Shown here one piece after another: positions 44,601 through 53,633 of a stretch of DNA of 63,183 nucleotides (positions are counted from its first letter, which is position 1; every line of letters starts with the position of its first letter). The stretch comes from Candidatus Hydrogenedentota bacterium. GTDB taxonomy: Bacteria; Hydrogenedentota; Hydrogenedentia; Hydrogenedentales; CAITNO01. The notes under the pieces were generated by a model. That model saw only the letters and a list, made by a program, of their open reading frames with translations, was not told where the DNA came from and ran no database searches. Location of the stretch: contig JAAYBR010000099.1 of the NCBI GenBank assembly GCA_012730045.1, positions 1-63,183 on the forward strand. The letters are read 5' to 3'. The position numbers and the translations under genes were made by a program.

Positions 44601-47600
44601 ATGGTCTGGCCGTCCAGCCCGAAGTGCTGGTGAACGACGTCCCGGCGGTGCTTTCCGCGTCAGAGGACATGTTCTTCGAGTTCTCCTACCTGGTTCAGAG
44701 CGGGGTTTCCCAGGAGGGTCCGGCAACCTTGACCGTGCGGCTGGAGGACGCCTTGGGCAATGTCGGGAACACGCAAAGCACGGGCCTGCTCCACATAGAC
44801 ACCCTCGCGCCCGCCGGCAGTCTGCTGATTAACGGTGGCGCGGTGTTCACCCGCGTCCCCTCCGTGATGCTTGCGCTGGTGCCGGACGACGGCGCGCACT
44901 CCAGCGGGATCTCGCAAATGAGTCTGAGCGATGGCGGCGCCCTTTGGCTTCCCTGGGAGCAGTACTCCCCGGAACGGGCCTGGACGCTCACCCCCGGACA
45001 GGGATGGAAAAAGGTGTACGCGAAACTCAAAGACCGCGCGGGGAATGTGACAACCGCGCCGATTCAGGGAACCATTGCCCTCAACCCCAACCCGCTGGCT
45101 GTTGACCAGCAGAGTCCGGCGGAGGTGAACGCCGTCGCGGGAAGCGTTGTCATGCTCGAGGTCGGGGTTAGGAACGCCTTCGGCTCGGTGGTCACCTACG
45201 CATGGTACAAGGACGGCCAGGCGCTGGAACCCCTGCTGGGGCCGGGCAAGGCAGACGGCCCCGTCTTCGCCCTCGAGGATCTCGGTTCTGGCGACGTCGG
45301 GACGTACGTCTGTGTTGTCTCGGACGAGTTGGAAACGCGCGAATCCGAGCCGTTCACCGTCTCTCTGGAGACAGCGCTCCCCGTGGCGCGCGGGGCCGCC
45401 CTGCTGTGCCTCGTGGCGCTGCTGGCCGTCGCGGGGGCGCTCCGCGCCCGGATGCGCGGCGCCGGCGCGGGCCGCGCGGCGGCGGCACTGCTGCTGACGG
45501 CGGGTATCTTCCTCGCGGCATCGGCCCCGGCCGAGGTGGCCGTGGTCTACTCGGCCCGGACGGAGTCTGGAAACCTGGGCGACGATGCGCTGAGGGCGCT
45601 GGCCCGCGAGCGCGGGTCCGTGGAGCTGTGGACCCCGAACCCCGATGGAACGCTCCGGCGGGACATCGTGCGCATGGGCGAGCCCGGCGTGGGCAACCCC
45701 CTGTTCATGACACGGCAGTCTGAGCAAATGGACGTGTGGGCCGCCAGCGGGGCCAAGTCCGACCTGCTCAAGGACGGATCCTCCATGGTGACCGTGCCCC
45801 TGGAGAAGGGGCTGGACATGGTCTACCAGCGCCCCAAGAGCCTGGACGGACCCACCTTTGAGGTGCGCCTGCTGCGCGGCGGCGAGGTGATCCTCACGGA
45901 GTCCTGGTGGGAGCAGCCGGTCGGCGACACCCTGCGCCCCGTCTACATCCGCATTGACGACGGGCGGAGGGTGATGGTGCAGGTCTTCGAGTACACCGAC
46001 CTGCCCCCGCCGGTCCTGCCCTCCATGAACATCGTGAAGGAGGGCTACGGCGCCCTGCCCGAGGGCATGAAGCCCGTGACGCTGCCCGCCGCCCCGGCCG
46101 GGGACAAGGCGGAGGACACACAGAGCCGCGAGGTGCAGTTCGTCGTGCCCCAGCAGGGGCTCGACACCCTCGGGTTTGACACCGGGTGGATCCCCAGCGG
46201 CGGCATGGGCGACCCGGGCGGATTCGTCATCCAGCTGCGCGTGCGCGCGGCCGCCGGGTACAACTACGACGCGGCGGTCAACGGCATCGTCAGCCTCACG
46301 CCGGAAAACCTCCTCGGCGTGGGACCCGCCCGGGGCACCTGGGGCTTCTATTTCGGCGCCGAGTTCAGCCTGAAGGCCGCCGCAGACCTCTCCTGGATCC
46401 CCCTCATCGGCGACTACCTCGACCCCTTCACCATTGACATCCCCTACGTTCCCGACTTCAACCTGGTGGCGTCCGACCGCGACAACTTCAACAACTGGCT
46501 GCTCGACAGCGTGTCGGAGGTGCGCGACGACGCGGGCCGCACCAATGTCGTGAAGCTGGACATCATCGCCCTGGCCATCACGCAGGGCGTGCTTCCGGAG
46601 CTTCCGAGCTGGCTGCCCATCAAGCCCACGATCATGATCGGGCTGGATGTGGCCGCCATCGCCGACGGCAGCCTCACCTGCGACAGCATCTCCCTGACCG
46701 ACGGAAACGCCTTCACGCAGGAGGCGCAGCAGCTTCCCGTTGTGGTGCCGCCGGAGGGGTACTCGGCGATTGCCTCCTACAACGACTACACGTCCCTGAA
46801 TCTGGGGGCAAAAATCTACCCCTACTTCACCGCCAGCATCAAGGTCTTCAGCTGGAGCTGGGGCTACACGTATCCCAGCGCGGACGACCCCAACAATTTC
46901 CTGAACAAGATCGAATGGCTGCCCATCAGTCACACCAACTTCCCGTTCTCCGAGGCCGAGCTTAACTTCACCGGCCAGCCGTCGCCCGGAAACCCCAGTG
47001 ACTGGTTTACCCAGAAGTTCACGCTGAGCACGAACGATCTGGACTTCAAGCGCGTCCGGTTCACGCCGAACCTCGGAAACAACTTCTATGTTTCCTGCCT
47101 GGAGAACCCCGTTTCGGGGTTCCGGACACCCGTATCCGGGGCAACCGTCGTTCCCCTGGGGCGCGACACCTTTGCCAGGGTGGAACTCACGGGCGGCCAG
47201 AAGGTCTCGCTCTACGGCCGGCAGTACGACGCCCTGTATATCGGGTCGAACGGCTACATCACCTTCGAGGCCGGCGACTCCACGCACGACAACACGCTGG
47301 AGAACCACTTCAGCCAGCCGCGCATCTCGGGCCACTTCACGGGGCTCAAGCCGGACGAGGGCGGCACGGTCTATTTCCAGCAGCTGCCCAACCGCGCCGT
47401 GGTCACCTTCGACAAGGTCGTCATCACCAAGGTGGGCATCGCCCTCACCGTCAGCTTCCAGGTGGAGATGTTCTTCGACGGGCGCATTGTCATCACCTGG
47501 CTCGCCGTGGACGACCCCTACGGCCTGGTTGGCCTCTCGCGTGGCGGAGGCCTGCCGGAGGGCTTTGAGAACAGCAAGTTCACCTCCTACGGGGGATGCC

Positions 47601-49378
47601 TGTCCGGCATCTCGGACGAGGGCGGCGTGCGGGTCACCTTCCAGCCGCCCGCCGTGCTCGCCCAGGAGCCCCGCTGGCGCCTGGACAACGGGCAGTGGCT
47701 CGCGAGCGGCATGAACGCCTCCGGAATCCTGGGCCAGCACACCGTCAGCTTCAACCACATCCCCAACCTGTGGCAGGCCCCCGCACCCGTGCAGCTGAAG
47801 CTCGCCATGCCGGACGCCTTTGTGTACCTTGAGCCCGTGTGGACACGGCAGCTCGGGACAGTGCGCGTCTATGTCGAGCCGGCAGCGGCCTCGTGGATTC
47901 TGACGGACGGGGACGGCGTGCAGCACACGGGAACCGGCGGCGCGGAGCTGACCGGAATCCCCACAGGGGACTGCGCCATCACATGGCAGCCCCTCCCCAC
48001 CTACGCCACCCCGAATCCGCAGACGCAAACCCGCTACCTCTATCCGGACGCGTCGGCGGTCTTTAACGGCGTCTACCCGCCCATCATCGGCGAGGGGCGC
48101 GCCGACCTCACCATGATCCTGGCCCCCGAGACCGCCCTGCTTCAGGGCGCCCAGTGGCGGGTGAACGGCGGGCCTTGGCTGGACAGCGGGGTGACGGAGA
48201 CCATTCCGGACGGGGACGGCACACTGGAGTTCACGGACGTGCCGGGGTGGACCGCGCCGGCCGCAGAGACGCTGTTCTTCACGCGCGACACCGCCACCAC
48301 CCTCACCAGAAACTACGTCCGCCAGACGGGCACGGTGGTCATAGACGTTGATCCCGCCGGCGCCCCATGGACCCTGGTGGACGGCAACGGTGTCGAGCGC
48401 CAGGGAAATGGCGACATCACCATTCCCTCCGTCCCCACGGGCGACATTACGGTGACGTGGGGCGCCGTCTTCAGCTACTCGGAGCCGGACCCCAACCCCT
48501 TCACCGCCAGCCTCTCCAACGGCCAGACGCTGCGCATCACGGGCGCCTACGTGCCCGTGATCGGCGAGGGGGAGGGGATTCTCCGGGTCACGCTGCATCC
48601 CGCGGAGGCTGTGAACGCCGGGGCCATGTGGCGCGTGATCGGCGGCGAGTGGCGCAGCAGCGGCGGCATGGAGGCGGTGGCGGACGGCCCGCGCACGGTC
48701 AAGTTTCTTGAAATGCCCGGCTGGACCACCCCCGCAGACCTCGTGGTGGAGGTCGTCCGCGACCAGATCAACGACGCCTCGGCCACCTATGCCCGCCAGA
48801 CCGGCACCGTCCAGATAGACGTGACGCCGGACAACGCGCCCTGGACCATGACCACAGCAGACGGCGCCGTGGTGGTCGGCGCGGGCGACGAGGTCTTTGA
48901 GGATGCGCCCACCGGCCAGGTGTCGGTGCAGTGGGGCCTGCTGGAAGGCTACACGGCCCCGGCACCCAATCCGCTGGCGCAGACGCTGGAGGAAGGGCAG
49001 ACCCTGCTCTTCCCGGGTGTTTACAGCGAGAACATCGTGACGGCCGACTTCACCGCGTTTCCGCTGATCGGGCCGCTGCCTCTGGAGGTGACCTTCACCG
49101 ACGCGTCCACGTCGACAAACAAGGACATCCTGGAGTGGCGGTGGTACTTCGGCGACGGCAAGTCGGGCACGGAGCGCAACCCCCGGCACACCTATCAGGC
49201 CGCCGGACAGTACACCGTCATGCTCACCGTCAGCACGGGGGAGGATGCGGACGTCGTGGTGAAAAAGCAGCACATCACCGTCACCCAGGGGCTGCCCGCC
49301 GCGGGAGGCCTGGCCTTGGCGGCCCTGGCGGGCGCGCTGGCCCTCGCCGGTGCCCGGAACGCGCGCCGGAAGCGCTGA
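41687..49378 (+). CDS. giant exported surface protein, apparent in-frame fusion of two secreted proteins
   Basis: 2563 residues. Part 1 (1-~1255): signal peptide; a beta-sandwich domain; a cadherin-like domain; seven ~95-residue bacterial Ig-like repeats, each opening with a P-x-(I/V/L)-S/T-x-x-x-SxxxxR-G-type motif; a further beta domain; an Ig-like domain with YAWYKDGQ and GTYVCVVSDE; then LPVARG, a hydrophobic stretch and RARMRG. Part 2 begins at an internal Met (1256, base 45452) that is followed at once by a perfect signal peptide (AAAALLLTAGIFLAASAPA). It then has a large unrecognised domain, a nidogen-like beta domain, three ~150-residue repeats, a PKD domain (YFGDGKSGTERNPRHTY) and a second tail LPAAGG, hydrophobic, RRKR. 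I start at 41687, with AGAAGGG 9 bases upstream. Confidence 0.82.
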   Translation: MRAGRFFLGMFTAALLLAVSAEAAVQVLDKASTKDEDNDSSLNLDFTAPAGTQLLVLGVSNRDNRAVSSATIDGVAFHMIVDSDETGYGSFPDRDERVALLYYKNPPVGVAKTIAVTLSNDSRHKIAGVLFLSGVDLAQFSDPGAATPLKPVRLVSRGGSGTATITFDGTQAPLGTLAVSAIVNKDTTLNIVGAPEHVQQWRLDTYYWLGLLRSQGGGGTRAGSASGASLSWAPNDNYGMAACVIPTGNQGPTDIAGSLTVSDTAPNGTVAGTLTVSDPDGAPPYVWSLLDSAGGRFVLTPAGDTLTATVTLADASQIDAGAAAAHVIRVSVEDPAAGYNKVFSKDISVVVTDATNPVITNITSSRSAARHGASVTLSATITDNVSVASDPQMTVNGVPLTFPVLNGDVYSWLWNVPAGAPEGPVSISVSAADPSGNMAEASVNDLLVVDNIAPVLSSFSVSDTFVKPGDTVVVGVTVEDNVQVSASPPPVLTVAGVDAGPPSVSGSRHEWAYVIPEDTAEGYAVMTVGAQDTAGNTVSGTAADLVTVDRTAPSVHSVQSSVAWARAGASVSISASVSDNYGLDGLPTLRLNGNMVTAPPAVNGSLHTWTFAVSASEPQGAAVIEVWAADRVGNATTASPPSTVLNIDHAAPEISSLTASPSLAKVGTAVTLTAVVSDNFLLASPPEMTVNGLAVPPPAVAANLYTWSFTVPGGVAEGPAVVLVSAADLAGNGQTLSSGSILSLDPNPPLVAGVTATPSQLRTGGTVAIQATVTDMSAVAGTPALTVNGSGATFSHRSGDVYHWTHTIPIGVAEGPATLLFFSADTLGNSGETVNTTALLIDRTPPEISGAQAVPSVARGGDMVRLQFQVTDPLTGVFGLPAVTVNAHTATFHSRDGSLYEFRYTVWPTDPDGDASIVVSARDAVGNAGVMTFPDVLKIDNTVPTLSGLTVFPEYARHGQTVVMGFRVNEPDGLAVQPEVLVNDVPAVLSASEDMFFEFSYLVQSGVSQEGPATLTVRLEDALGNVGNTQSTGLLHIDTLAPAGSLLINGGAVFTRVPSVMLALVPDDGAHSSGISQMSLSDGGALWLPWEQYSPERAWTLTPGQGWKKVYAKLKDRAGNVTTAPIQGTIALNPNPLAVDQQSPAEVNAVAGSVVMLEVGVRNAFGSVVTYAWYKDGQALEPLLGPGKADGPVFALEDLGSGDVGTYVCVVSDELETRESEPFTVSLETALPVARGAALLCLVALLAVAGALRARMRGAGAGRAAAALLLTAGIFLAASAPAEVAVVYSARTESGNLGDDALRALARERGSVELWTPNPDGTLRRDIVRMGEPGVGNPLFMTRQSEQMDVWAASGAKSDLLKDGSSMVTVPLEKGLDMVYQRPKSLDGPTFEVRLLRGGEVILTESWWEQPVGDTLRPVYIRIDDGRRVMVQVFEYTDLPPPVLPSMNIVKEGYGALPEGMKPVTLPAAPAGDKAEDTQSREVQFVVPQQGLDTLGFDTGWIPSGGMGDPGGFVIQLRVRAAAGYNYDAAVNGIVSLTPENLLGVGPARGTWGFYFGAEFSLKAAADLSWIPLIGDYLDPFTIDIPYVPDFNLVASDRDNFNNWLLDSVSEVRDDAGRTNVVKLDIIALAITQGVLPELPSWLPIKPTIMIGLDVAAIADGSLTCDSISLTDGNAFTQEAQQLPVVVPPEGYSAIASYNDYTSLNLGAKIYPYFTASIKVFSWSWGYTYPSADDPNNFLNKIEWLPISHTNFPFSEAELNFTGQPSPGNPSDWFTQKFTLSTNDLDFKRVRFTPNLGNNFYVSCLENPVSGFRTPVSGATVVPLGRDTFARVELTGGQKVSLYGRQYDALYIGSNGYITFEAGDSTHDNTLENHFSQPRISGHFTGLKPDEGGTVYFQQLPNRAVVTFDKVVITKVGIALTVSFQVEMFFDGRIVITWLAVDDPYGLVGLSRGGGLPEGFENSKFTSYGGCLSGISDEGGVRVTFQPPAVLAQEPRWRLDNGQWLASGMNASGILGQHTVSFNHIPNLWQAPAPVQLKLAMPDAFVYLEPVWTRQLGTVRVYVEPAAASWILTDGDGVQHTGTGGAELTGIPTGDCAITWQPLPTYATPNPQTQTRYLYPDASAVFNGVYPPIIGEGRADLTMILAPETALLQGAQWRVNGGPWLDSGVTETIPDGDGTLEFTDVPGWTAPAAETLFFTRDTATTLTRNYVRQTGTVVIDVDPAGAPWTLVDGNGVERQGNGDITIPSVPTGDITVTWGAVFSYSEPDPNPFTASLSNGQTLRITGAYVPVIGEGEGILRVTLHPAEAVNAGAMWRVIGGEWRSSGGMEAVADGPRTVKFLEMPGWTTPADLVVEVVRDQINDASATYARQTGTVQIDVTPDNAPWTMTTADGAVVVGAGDEVFEDAPTGQVSVQWGLLEGYTAPAPNPLAQTLEEGQTLLFPGVYSENIVTADFTAFPLIGPLPLEVTFTDASTSTNKDILEWRWYFGDGKSGTERNPRHTYQAAGQYTVMLTVSTGEDADVVVKKQHITVTQGLPAAGGLALAALAGALALAGARNARRKR

Positions 49379-49396
49379 CAACCCCCGGATCCTCTG

Positions 49397-49440
49397 CGGG
49401 GCGGGACTGAACAGTCCCGCCCCGTTTTCTTTTGTTTTCC
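49397..49440 (+). terminator. terminator of the giant surface protein gene
   Basis: A perfect 13-bp stem (49397-49409 with 49412-49424) followed by TTTTCTTTTGTTTT. Confidence 0.95.
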
Positions 49441-49478
49441 ACCCAACGGGCCCATTCGCGGCGGCCCAAAAGGGCGGC

Positions 49479-49507
49479 TTGACACCCCCCGGGGCATCTG
49501 TTAGGAT
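49479..49507 (+). promoter_or_regulatory. promoter of the nucleoside transporter
   Basis: TTGACA, 17-base spacer, TAGGAT; leader of ~125 bases. Confidence 0.6.
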
Positions 49508-49639
49508 TGAGGTCAAAGAGGGCCGGAAAGCGGCCGGGTTGCCGCCCGTGCGCCGTCTTAAATTGGGGCGGTCCCTGTCGAAAGGCGCGGGCAACCTCAT
49601 GTTTGCCGTGTGTGTTTTTATCAACCGGAGAGACTGCAA

Positions 49640-50863
49640 ATGAACAGTGCAACGAAATTGAAACTCAGTGTGATGATGTTCCTCGAGTTCTTCATCTGGG
49701 GCGCCTGGTGCGTCACCCTGGCCACCTACCTTGGAGAAGGCCTCAAGTTCAACGGGGCGCAGATCGGCAACGCCTTCCTGACCATGGCCATCGCCTCCGT
49801 CATATCACCCATCTTCGTCGGCATGGTGGCGGACAAGTTTTTTCCCGCCCAGTATCTGATGGGCATCCTGCACCTGCTCGGTGCGGTGCTGATGTACGCC
49901 GCGAGCAGGGTCACCGATCCCGGCCTTTTCTTCTGGGTGCTCCTGGGCTACACCCTGTGCTACATGCCGACGCTGTCACTGGCCAACGCCATCGCCTTCA
50001 ACCAGATGAAGGATTCGGAAAAGGAGTTTCCGCTGATTCGCGCCATCGGCACGAGCGGCTGGATTGTGGTCGGCCTGCTGATAGGCTATGCCCTGAAAGA
50101 CGTCGAAAAGACCAACATCCCCCTGCAGATTGCCGCGGCATCCTCGCTGCTCATGGGCTTGTATTCCTTTGCGCTGCCCCACACGCCGCCCAAGGGCGCG
50201 GGCAAGAAGGTCACTCTGGGCGACATCTTCGGCATTGAGGCCTGGGGGCTGCTGAAGGACTGGTATTTCCTGGTGTTTGTGCTTGCCTCCCTCGTTGTCA
50301 GCGCCACGACTTCCTTCTACATCAATCTTGGAAACCTGTTCTTCAACCAGCAGAATCTTCCCTATCCCGCCGCGCTGATGACCGGCGGCCAGATATCCGA
50401 GTTTGTTTTGACCGCCCTGCTCGCCTACTTCTTTGCCAAGGTGGGGGTGAAATGGATGCTGGTCATGGGCATGCTTTCCTGGTCATTGCGCTACTTCCTG
50501 ATGATGGGCGGCGCCGGCCCGGGATATGCGATGTGGATCCTTGCCATCATTGTTCACGGCTTCTGCTACGGTTTCTTCTTCACGGCAGGGCAGGTCTATG
50601 TGGGCAAGGTGGCGCCAAAGTCCATCCAGGCAAGCGCGCAGGGCTTTATCGCCCTCATTACCTTCGGCCTGGGCCAGGGGGCGGGATCAAAAATCTCCGG
50701 GTATATCATGGACATGAACACGGTTGATTCCGTCACCAACTGGTCCCAGGTCTGGCTGGTGCCCGCCGTGGTGTCCCTGATCGCGGGAGTGCTTTTCGCC
50801 GTGTTTTTCAAGGTAATACCCGCCGAGGACACTGCGGCGAACGCCCCGGACACTGCGGCGTGA
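49640..50863 (+). CDS. MFS transporter, nucleoside:H+ symporter (NupG/XapB-like)
   Basis: A 407-residue polytopic protein with about twelve spans. The first span reads MMFLEFFIWGAWCVTLATYLG, very close to the signature start of the Nuc_H_symport family (FIWGAW). SVISPIFVGMVADKFF, FPLIRAIGTSGWI and the C-terminal half spans fit the same family. It would import nucleosides with protons across the inner membrane, matching the exported phosphoesterases nearby. I start at 49640, with CCGGAGAG ~8 bases upstream, rather than at the earlier in-frame ATG (49610). Confidence 0.88.
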   Translation: MNSATKLKLSVMMFLEFFIWGAWCVTLATYLGEGLKFNGAQIGNAFLTMAIASVISPIFVGMVADKFFPAQYLMGILHLLGAVLMYAASRVTDPGLFFWVLLGYTLCYMPTLSLANAIAFNQMKDSEKEFPLIRAIGTSGWIVVGLLIGYALKDVEKTNIPLQIAAASSLLMGLYSFALPHTPPKGAGKKVTLGDIFGIEAWGLLKDWYFLVFVLASLVVSATTSFYINLGNLFFNQQNLPYPAALMTGGQISEFVLTALLAYFFAKVGVKWMLVMGMLSWSLRYFLMMGGAGPGYAMWILAIIVHGFCYGFFFTAGQVYVGKVAPKSIQASAQGFIALITFGLGQGAGSKISGYIMDMNTVDSVTNWSQVWLVPAVVSLIAGVLFAVFFKVIPAEDTAANAPDTAA

Positions 50864-50905
50864 CCGGGCCGGACACCCAGACATTCTCATAATTCGCAAA
50901 ATAGC

Positions 50906-50934
50906 TTGGCAAATCCGCCCCGGGGCGGCATAAT
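50906..50934 (+). promoter_or_regulatory. promoter of the PKD lipoprotein gene
   Basis: TTGGCA, 17-base spacer, CATAAT. The predicted start is within a base or two of a 13-bp stem-loop. Confidence 0.55.
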
Positions 50935-50936
50935 GA

Positions 50937-50969
50937 ACGCCCAAGGCGCCCTGCGCGCGCCTTGGGCGT
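50937..50969 (+). promoter_or_regulatory. stem-loop at the predicted 5' end of the lipoprotein mRNA
   Basis: A perfect 13-bp stem (50937-50949 with 50957-50969) with a 7-base loop and a short TT after it. It could end transcription from the transporter gene, or cap the 5' end of the next mRNA as a stabiliser, or both. Confidence 0.6.
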
Positions 50970-51022
50970 TTCAGTGAGTTGCGGGGAATTCTCCCCTAAG
51001 TGGTCAACAAGGAGAACAGGCC

Positions 51023-53539
51023 ATGAGACCCTCACACACGATGAAACTTTGTCTTGTGCTGTGCGCGCTGGCGCTTGCCGGAACCTTTGCGGGCTGCAAG
51101 CGGACGCCGGTGCCCAACTTCACCGCCGACCAGGTGGAGGGGGCCGCGCCCCTGACAGTGCAGTTCACGGACCAGTCCACCATCGGCAAGGCCAACAAAC
51201 TCGTCAAATGGGAGTGGGACTTCGGCGACGGCGGCACCTCCACCGACCAGAACCCCTCGCACACCTACACCGCCGCCGGGACTTACACGGTGAGCCTGGT
51301 GGTGACGCACGACAACGGCCGAGGGGCGGAGATGATCAAGCCGGACTACATCACCGTCGCCGGCATCGCCGCGGACAAGACCACCCTTATGGGCTATGTG
51401 ACGCTTCCCGGAGGCGCGGCGCTTCCGCTGGCCACGGTCAACGTTGGAACGCTCACCGCAACCACGGACTCCACGGGGCACTACGCCTTCACGGATCTCG
51501 ACCCCGCCGCGGACATGGTGGTCCGCTTCTCGAAAGAGGGCCATGCCGGTAACGCCGTCGTGGTGGCGGGCATCGCGGGCGGCATCACCACGGCGAACGC
51601 GACGCTGAAGCCGCTGGCGGACCCGGTGCCGCTGGACGCGGCGGCGGGCGGCACCGTAGCCGACGGCCTGAGCAACACGGTGACCTTCGGGGAGAACGCC
51701 TTTGTCACCAAGAGCGGCCGCAAGTCCGTGGCGGGCACCGTGGACGTTAGCATCACGCCGCTCGACGTGACCGACGGCGACGATCTGGCGGCGTTTCCGG
51801 GCAACTTCCTGGCCGTGGGCTCCGCAAAGGACGGGGACACGGTGCAGCTGGAAACCTTCGCGCTGGCGGACTACACGGTGACCCAGGACGGCGAGGAGCT
51901 GGACCTGGCCCCCGGCAGCAGCGCCACCATCGAGCTTTCCCTTCCGGCCGGCACCCCGCTCGCGGGCGGCCAGAGCGTGCCGCTCTGGTCCTTCAACGAG
52001 GCCACCGGCCTCTGGGTGCAGGAGGGCGAGGGCCAGGTGGTCGCCTCGGCGCGCAAGGCGGGCGGGCTGGTGTACCAGGCCACCATCACCCACCTGTCCT
52101 GGTGGAACTGCGACGCGCCCCTTTCCGACAAGAACTGCGTCACCGGCACCGTCGTTGACGAGGCCGGCGCCCCCGTGGCGGGCGCGCCCGTGGAGGCGGC
52201 CGGCGTCACCTACAACGGCGTCACCTCCGGCGTGACGGGGCCCGACGGGCGCTTCTGCGTGGATGTGAAGCGCGGGGCCACCGTGACCGTCCGGGTCTAC
52301 CTGCCCGGCGGCCGGGTGGTGGTCCGCGAGGCCACCGTCACCGTGCCCGACGCGGAGGCCTCCTGCGCCACCGGCGGCTGCGTTGACGCGGGCAGCCTCC
52401 AGCTCACCTTTGACTCCTGCGTCAGCGGCCGCGTCCTCGGCGAGGACGGCACCCCCCAGGCCGGGGTTGGGGTGCGGGCGTCCACCGGGAACACCGCGGT
52501 GACGGACGCCAACGGCGACTACTGCATGCCCGCACCCGCGGACATCCCGGTCTCCGTGTACGTCCTCGGGCGCCCGCCGGTGGTCGTGACCACGCCGCCG
52601 GCCGCCTCCTGCGGCGCGGGCGGCTGCGCCGTGGCGGACATCACGGTGGACTACCCGGAGGACGGCGATCTCGTGGGGACCCTCACTGTCAACATGGTCA
52701 ACCGCACGGGGCAGACGCCGATCAAGGCGGGGGAAACCGCGCTTTCTGGCTCCGCCTCCTTCTTCTCCTGGGGCGGGGACGCGGAAGAAACCGGCCCGGT
52801 GACCTCCGACACCTGCGTGGTCAACCGGCGCACCATGCAGGACGGCGCGTGGGACATGGAGGACATCATGGGGAATGTGGGCGCGCTGGATCCGGGCGCG
52901 CCGGGAGAGATGTCCGCCAACGCCGCCGTCACCGCGATGCTGCGCCTCTCCGATGTGATGGCGGATGAACCCGCGGAGGAGGGCGTGCCGGACCTGACGC
53001 CCTTCTACTTCGGGGTGTTCGACTCCGAGACCGAGCTGCCCGGCGCGGGGGCGGACACGGTGACCTTCAGCTGGCCGGGCGGCGTGGACATCGGCCCCTT
53101 CTCTGCGTCGGTGCAGACGCCCGCCCAGATTGTCCTTCAGTCCCCCGCGGCGCAGGACATGTACCCCGACCATCCCGGTCTGGTCTCTTTCGTGGACATT
53201 GACCCCGCGCAGGACCTGCTGGTGCAGTGGGACGCCTCCACGCCCGCCGACGGCGTCATGCTGATGCTGAGCGCCGGCTTCGTCAACGAGGCGGACCAAA
53301 CCTACGAGACTGGGTCGGTGGTGTGCACCCTGGTGGACGACGGATCGCACATCGTGCCCGTGTCCCTGCTCTCCCAGCTTCCTGTCAGCCCCACCCAGGG
53401 CATCGCGCTGAACATCGTCCGGATGAACCGCACCCAGGCGCAGGTGCCCCTCACCCGGGGCGGCAACGGCTGGGTCATCCTCCGCGGCGAATCCTCCTTC
53501 GCCGCGGCGGGCAAGCCCTCCTGGCTGGTGGGGAAGTAG
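51023..53539 (+). CDS. surface lipoprotein with PKD and carboxypeptidase-regulatory-like domains
   Basis: An 838-residue lipoprotein: the signal ends in a lipobox (TFAGC, Cys25). A PKD domain follows (~30-113; WEWDFGDGGTS, HTYTAAGTYTVSLVV). Then comes a CarboxypepD_reg-like domain (~118-190), a FAM171-like region (~195-375; VDVSITPLDVTDGDDLAAFP, VPLWSFNEATGLWVQEGEG), two more regulatory-like domains with paired cysteines (~375-545), and a C-terminal region of unknown fold. It is most likely a lipid-anchored outer-surface or periplasmic binding protein. AAGGAG is 8 bases before the ATG. It has its own promoter and terminator. Confidence 0.82.
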   Translation: MRPSHTMKLCLVLCALALAGTFAGCKRTPVPNFTADQVEGAAPLTVQFTDQSTIGKANKLVKWEWDFGDGGTSTDQNPSHTYTAAGTYTVSLVVTHDNGRGAEMIKPDYITVAGIAADKTTLMGYVTLPGGAALPLATVNVGTLTATTDSTGHYAFTDLDPAADMVVRFSKEGHAGNAVVVAGIAGGITTANATLKPLADPVPLDAAAGGTVADGLSNTVTFGENAFVTKSGRKSVAGTVDVSITPLDVTDGDDLAAFPGNFLAVGSAKDGDTVQLETFALADYTVTQDGEELDLAPGSSATIELSLPAGTPLAGGQSVPLWSFNEATGLWVQEGEGQVVASARKAGGLVYQATITHLSWWNCDAPLSDKNCVTGTVVDEAGAPVAGAPVEAAGVTYNGVTSGVTGPDGRFCVDVKRGATVTVRVYLPGGRVVVREATVTVPDAEASCATGGCVDAGSLQLTFDSCVSGRVLGEDGTPQAGVGVRASTGNTAVTDANGDYCMPAPADIPVSVYVLGRPPVVVTTPPAASCGAGGCAVADITVDYPEDGDLVGTLTVNMVNRTGQTPIKAGETALSGSASFFSWGGDAEETGPVTSDTCVVNRRTMQDGAWDMEDIMGNVGALDPGAPGEMSANAAVTAMLRLSDVMADEPAEEGVPDLTPFYFGVFDSETELPGAGADTVTFSWPGGVDIGPFSASVQTPAQIVLQSPAAQDMYPDHPGLVSFVDIDPAQDLLVQWDASTPADGVMLMLSAGFVNEADQTYETGSVVCTLVDDGSHIVPVSLLSQLPVSPTQGIALNIVRMNRTQAQVPLTRGGNGWVILRGESSFAAAGKPSWLVGK

Positions 53540-53568
53540 AGAATCACGCCGGCACAGACACGCTTTTC

Positions 53569-53605
53569 CGGCCCCCGCCGCCGCGCGCGGCGGGGGCCGT
53601 CTCTT
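53569..53605 (+). terminator. terminator of the lipoprotein gene
   Basis: A perfect 13-bp stem (53569-53581 with 53587-53599) with a 5-base loop, followed by TCTCTTG; the T-run is imperfect. Confidence 0.7.
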
Positions 53606-53633
53606 GCCCCTCTTTGTCCCGGGCGCGTATACT
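53604..53633 (+). promoter_or_regulatory. possible promoter of the phosphodiester-glycosidase-like gene
   Basis: TTGCCC, 18-base spacer, TATACT, about 100 bases ahead of the start. Confidence 0.4.

Noticed and set aside
44660-49639. 1659-codon minus-strand open frame
   Set aside because: Antisense to the giant surface protein and its terminator; shadow composition.
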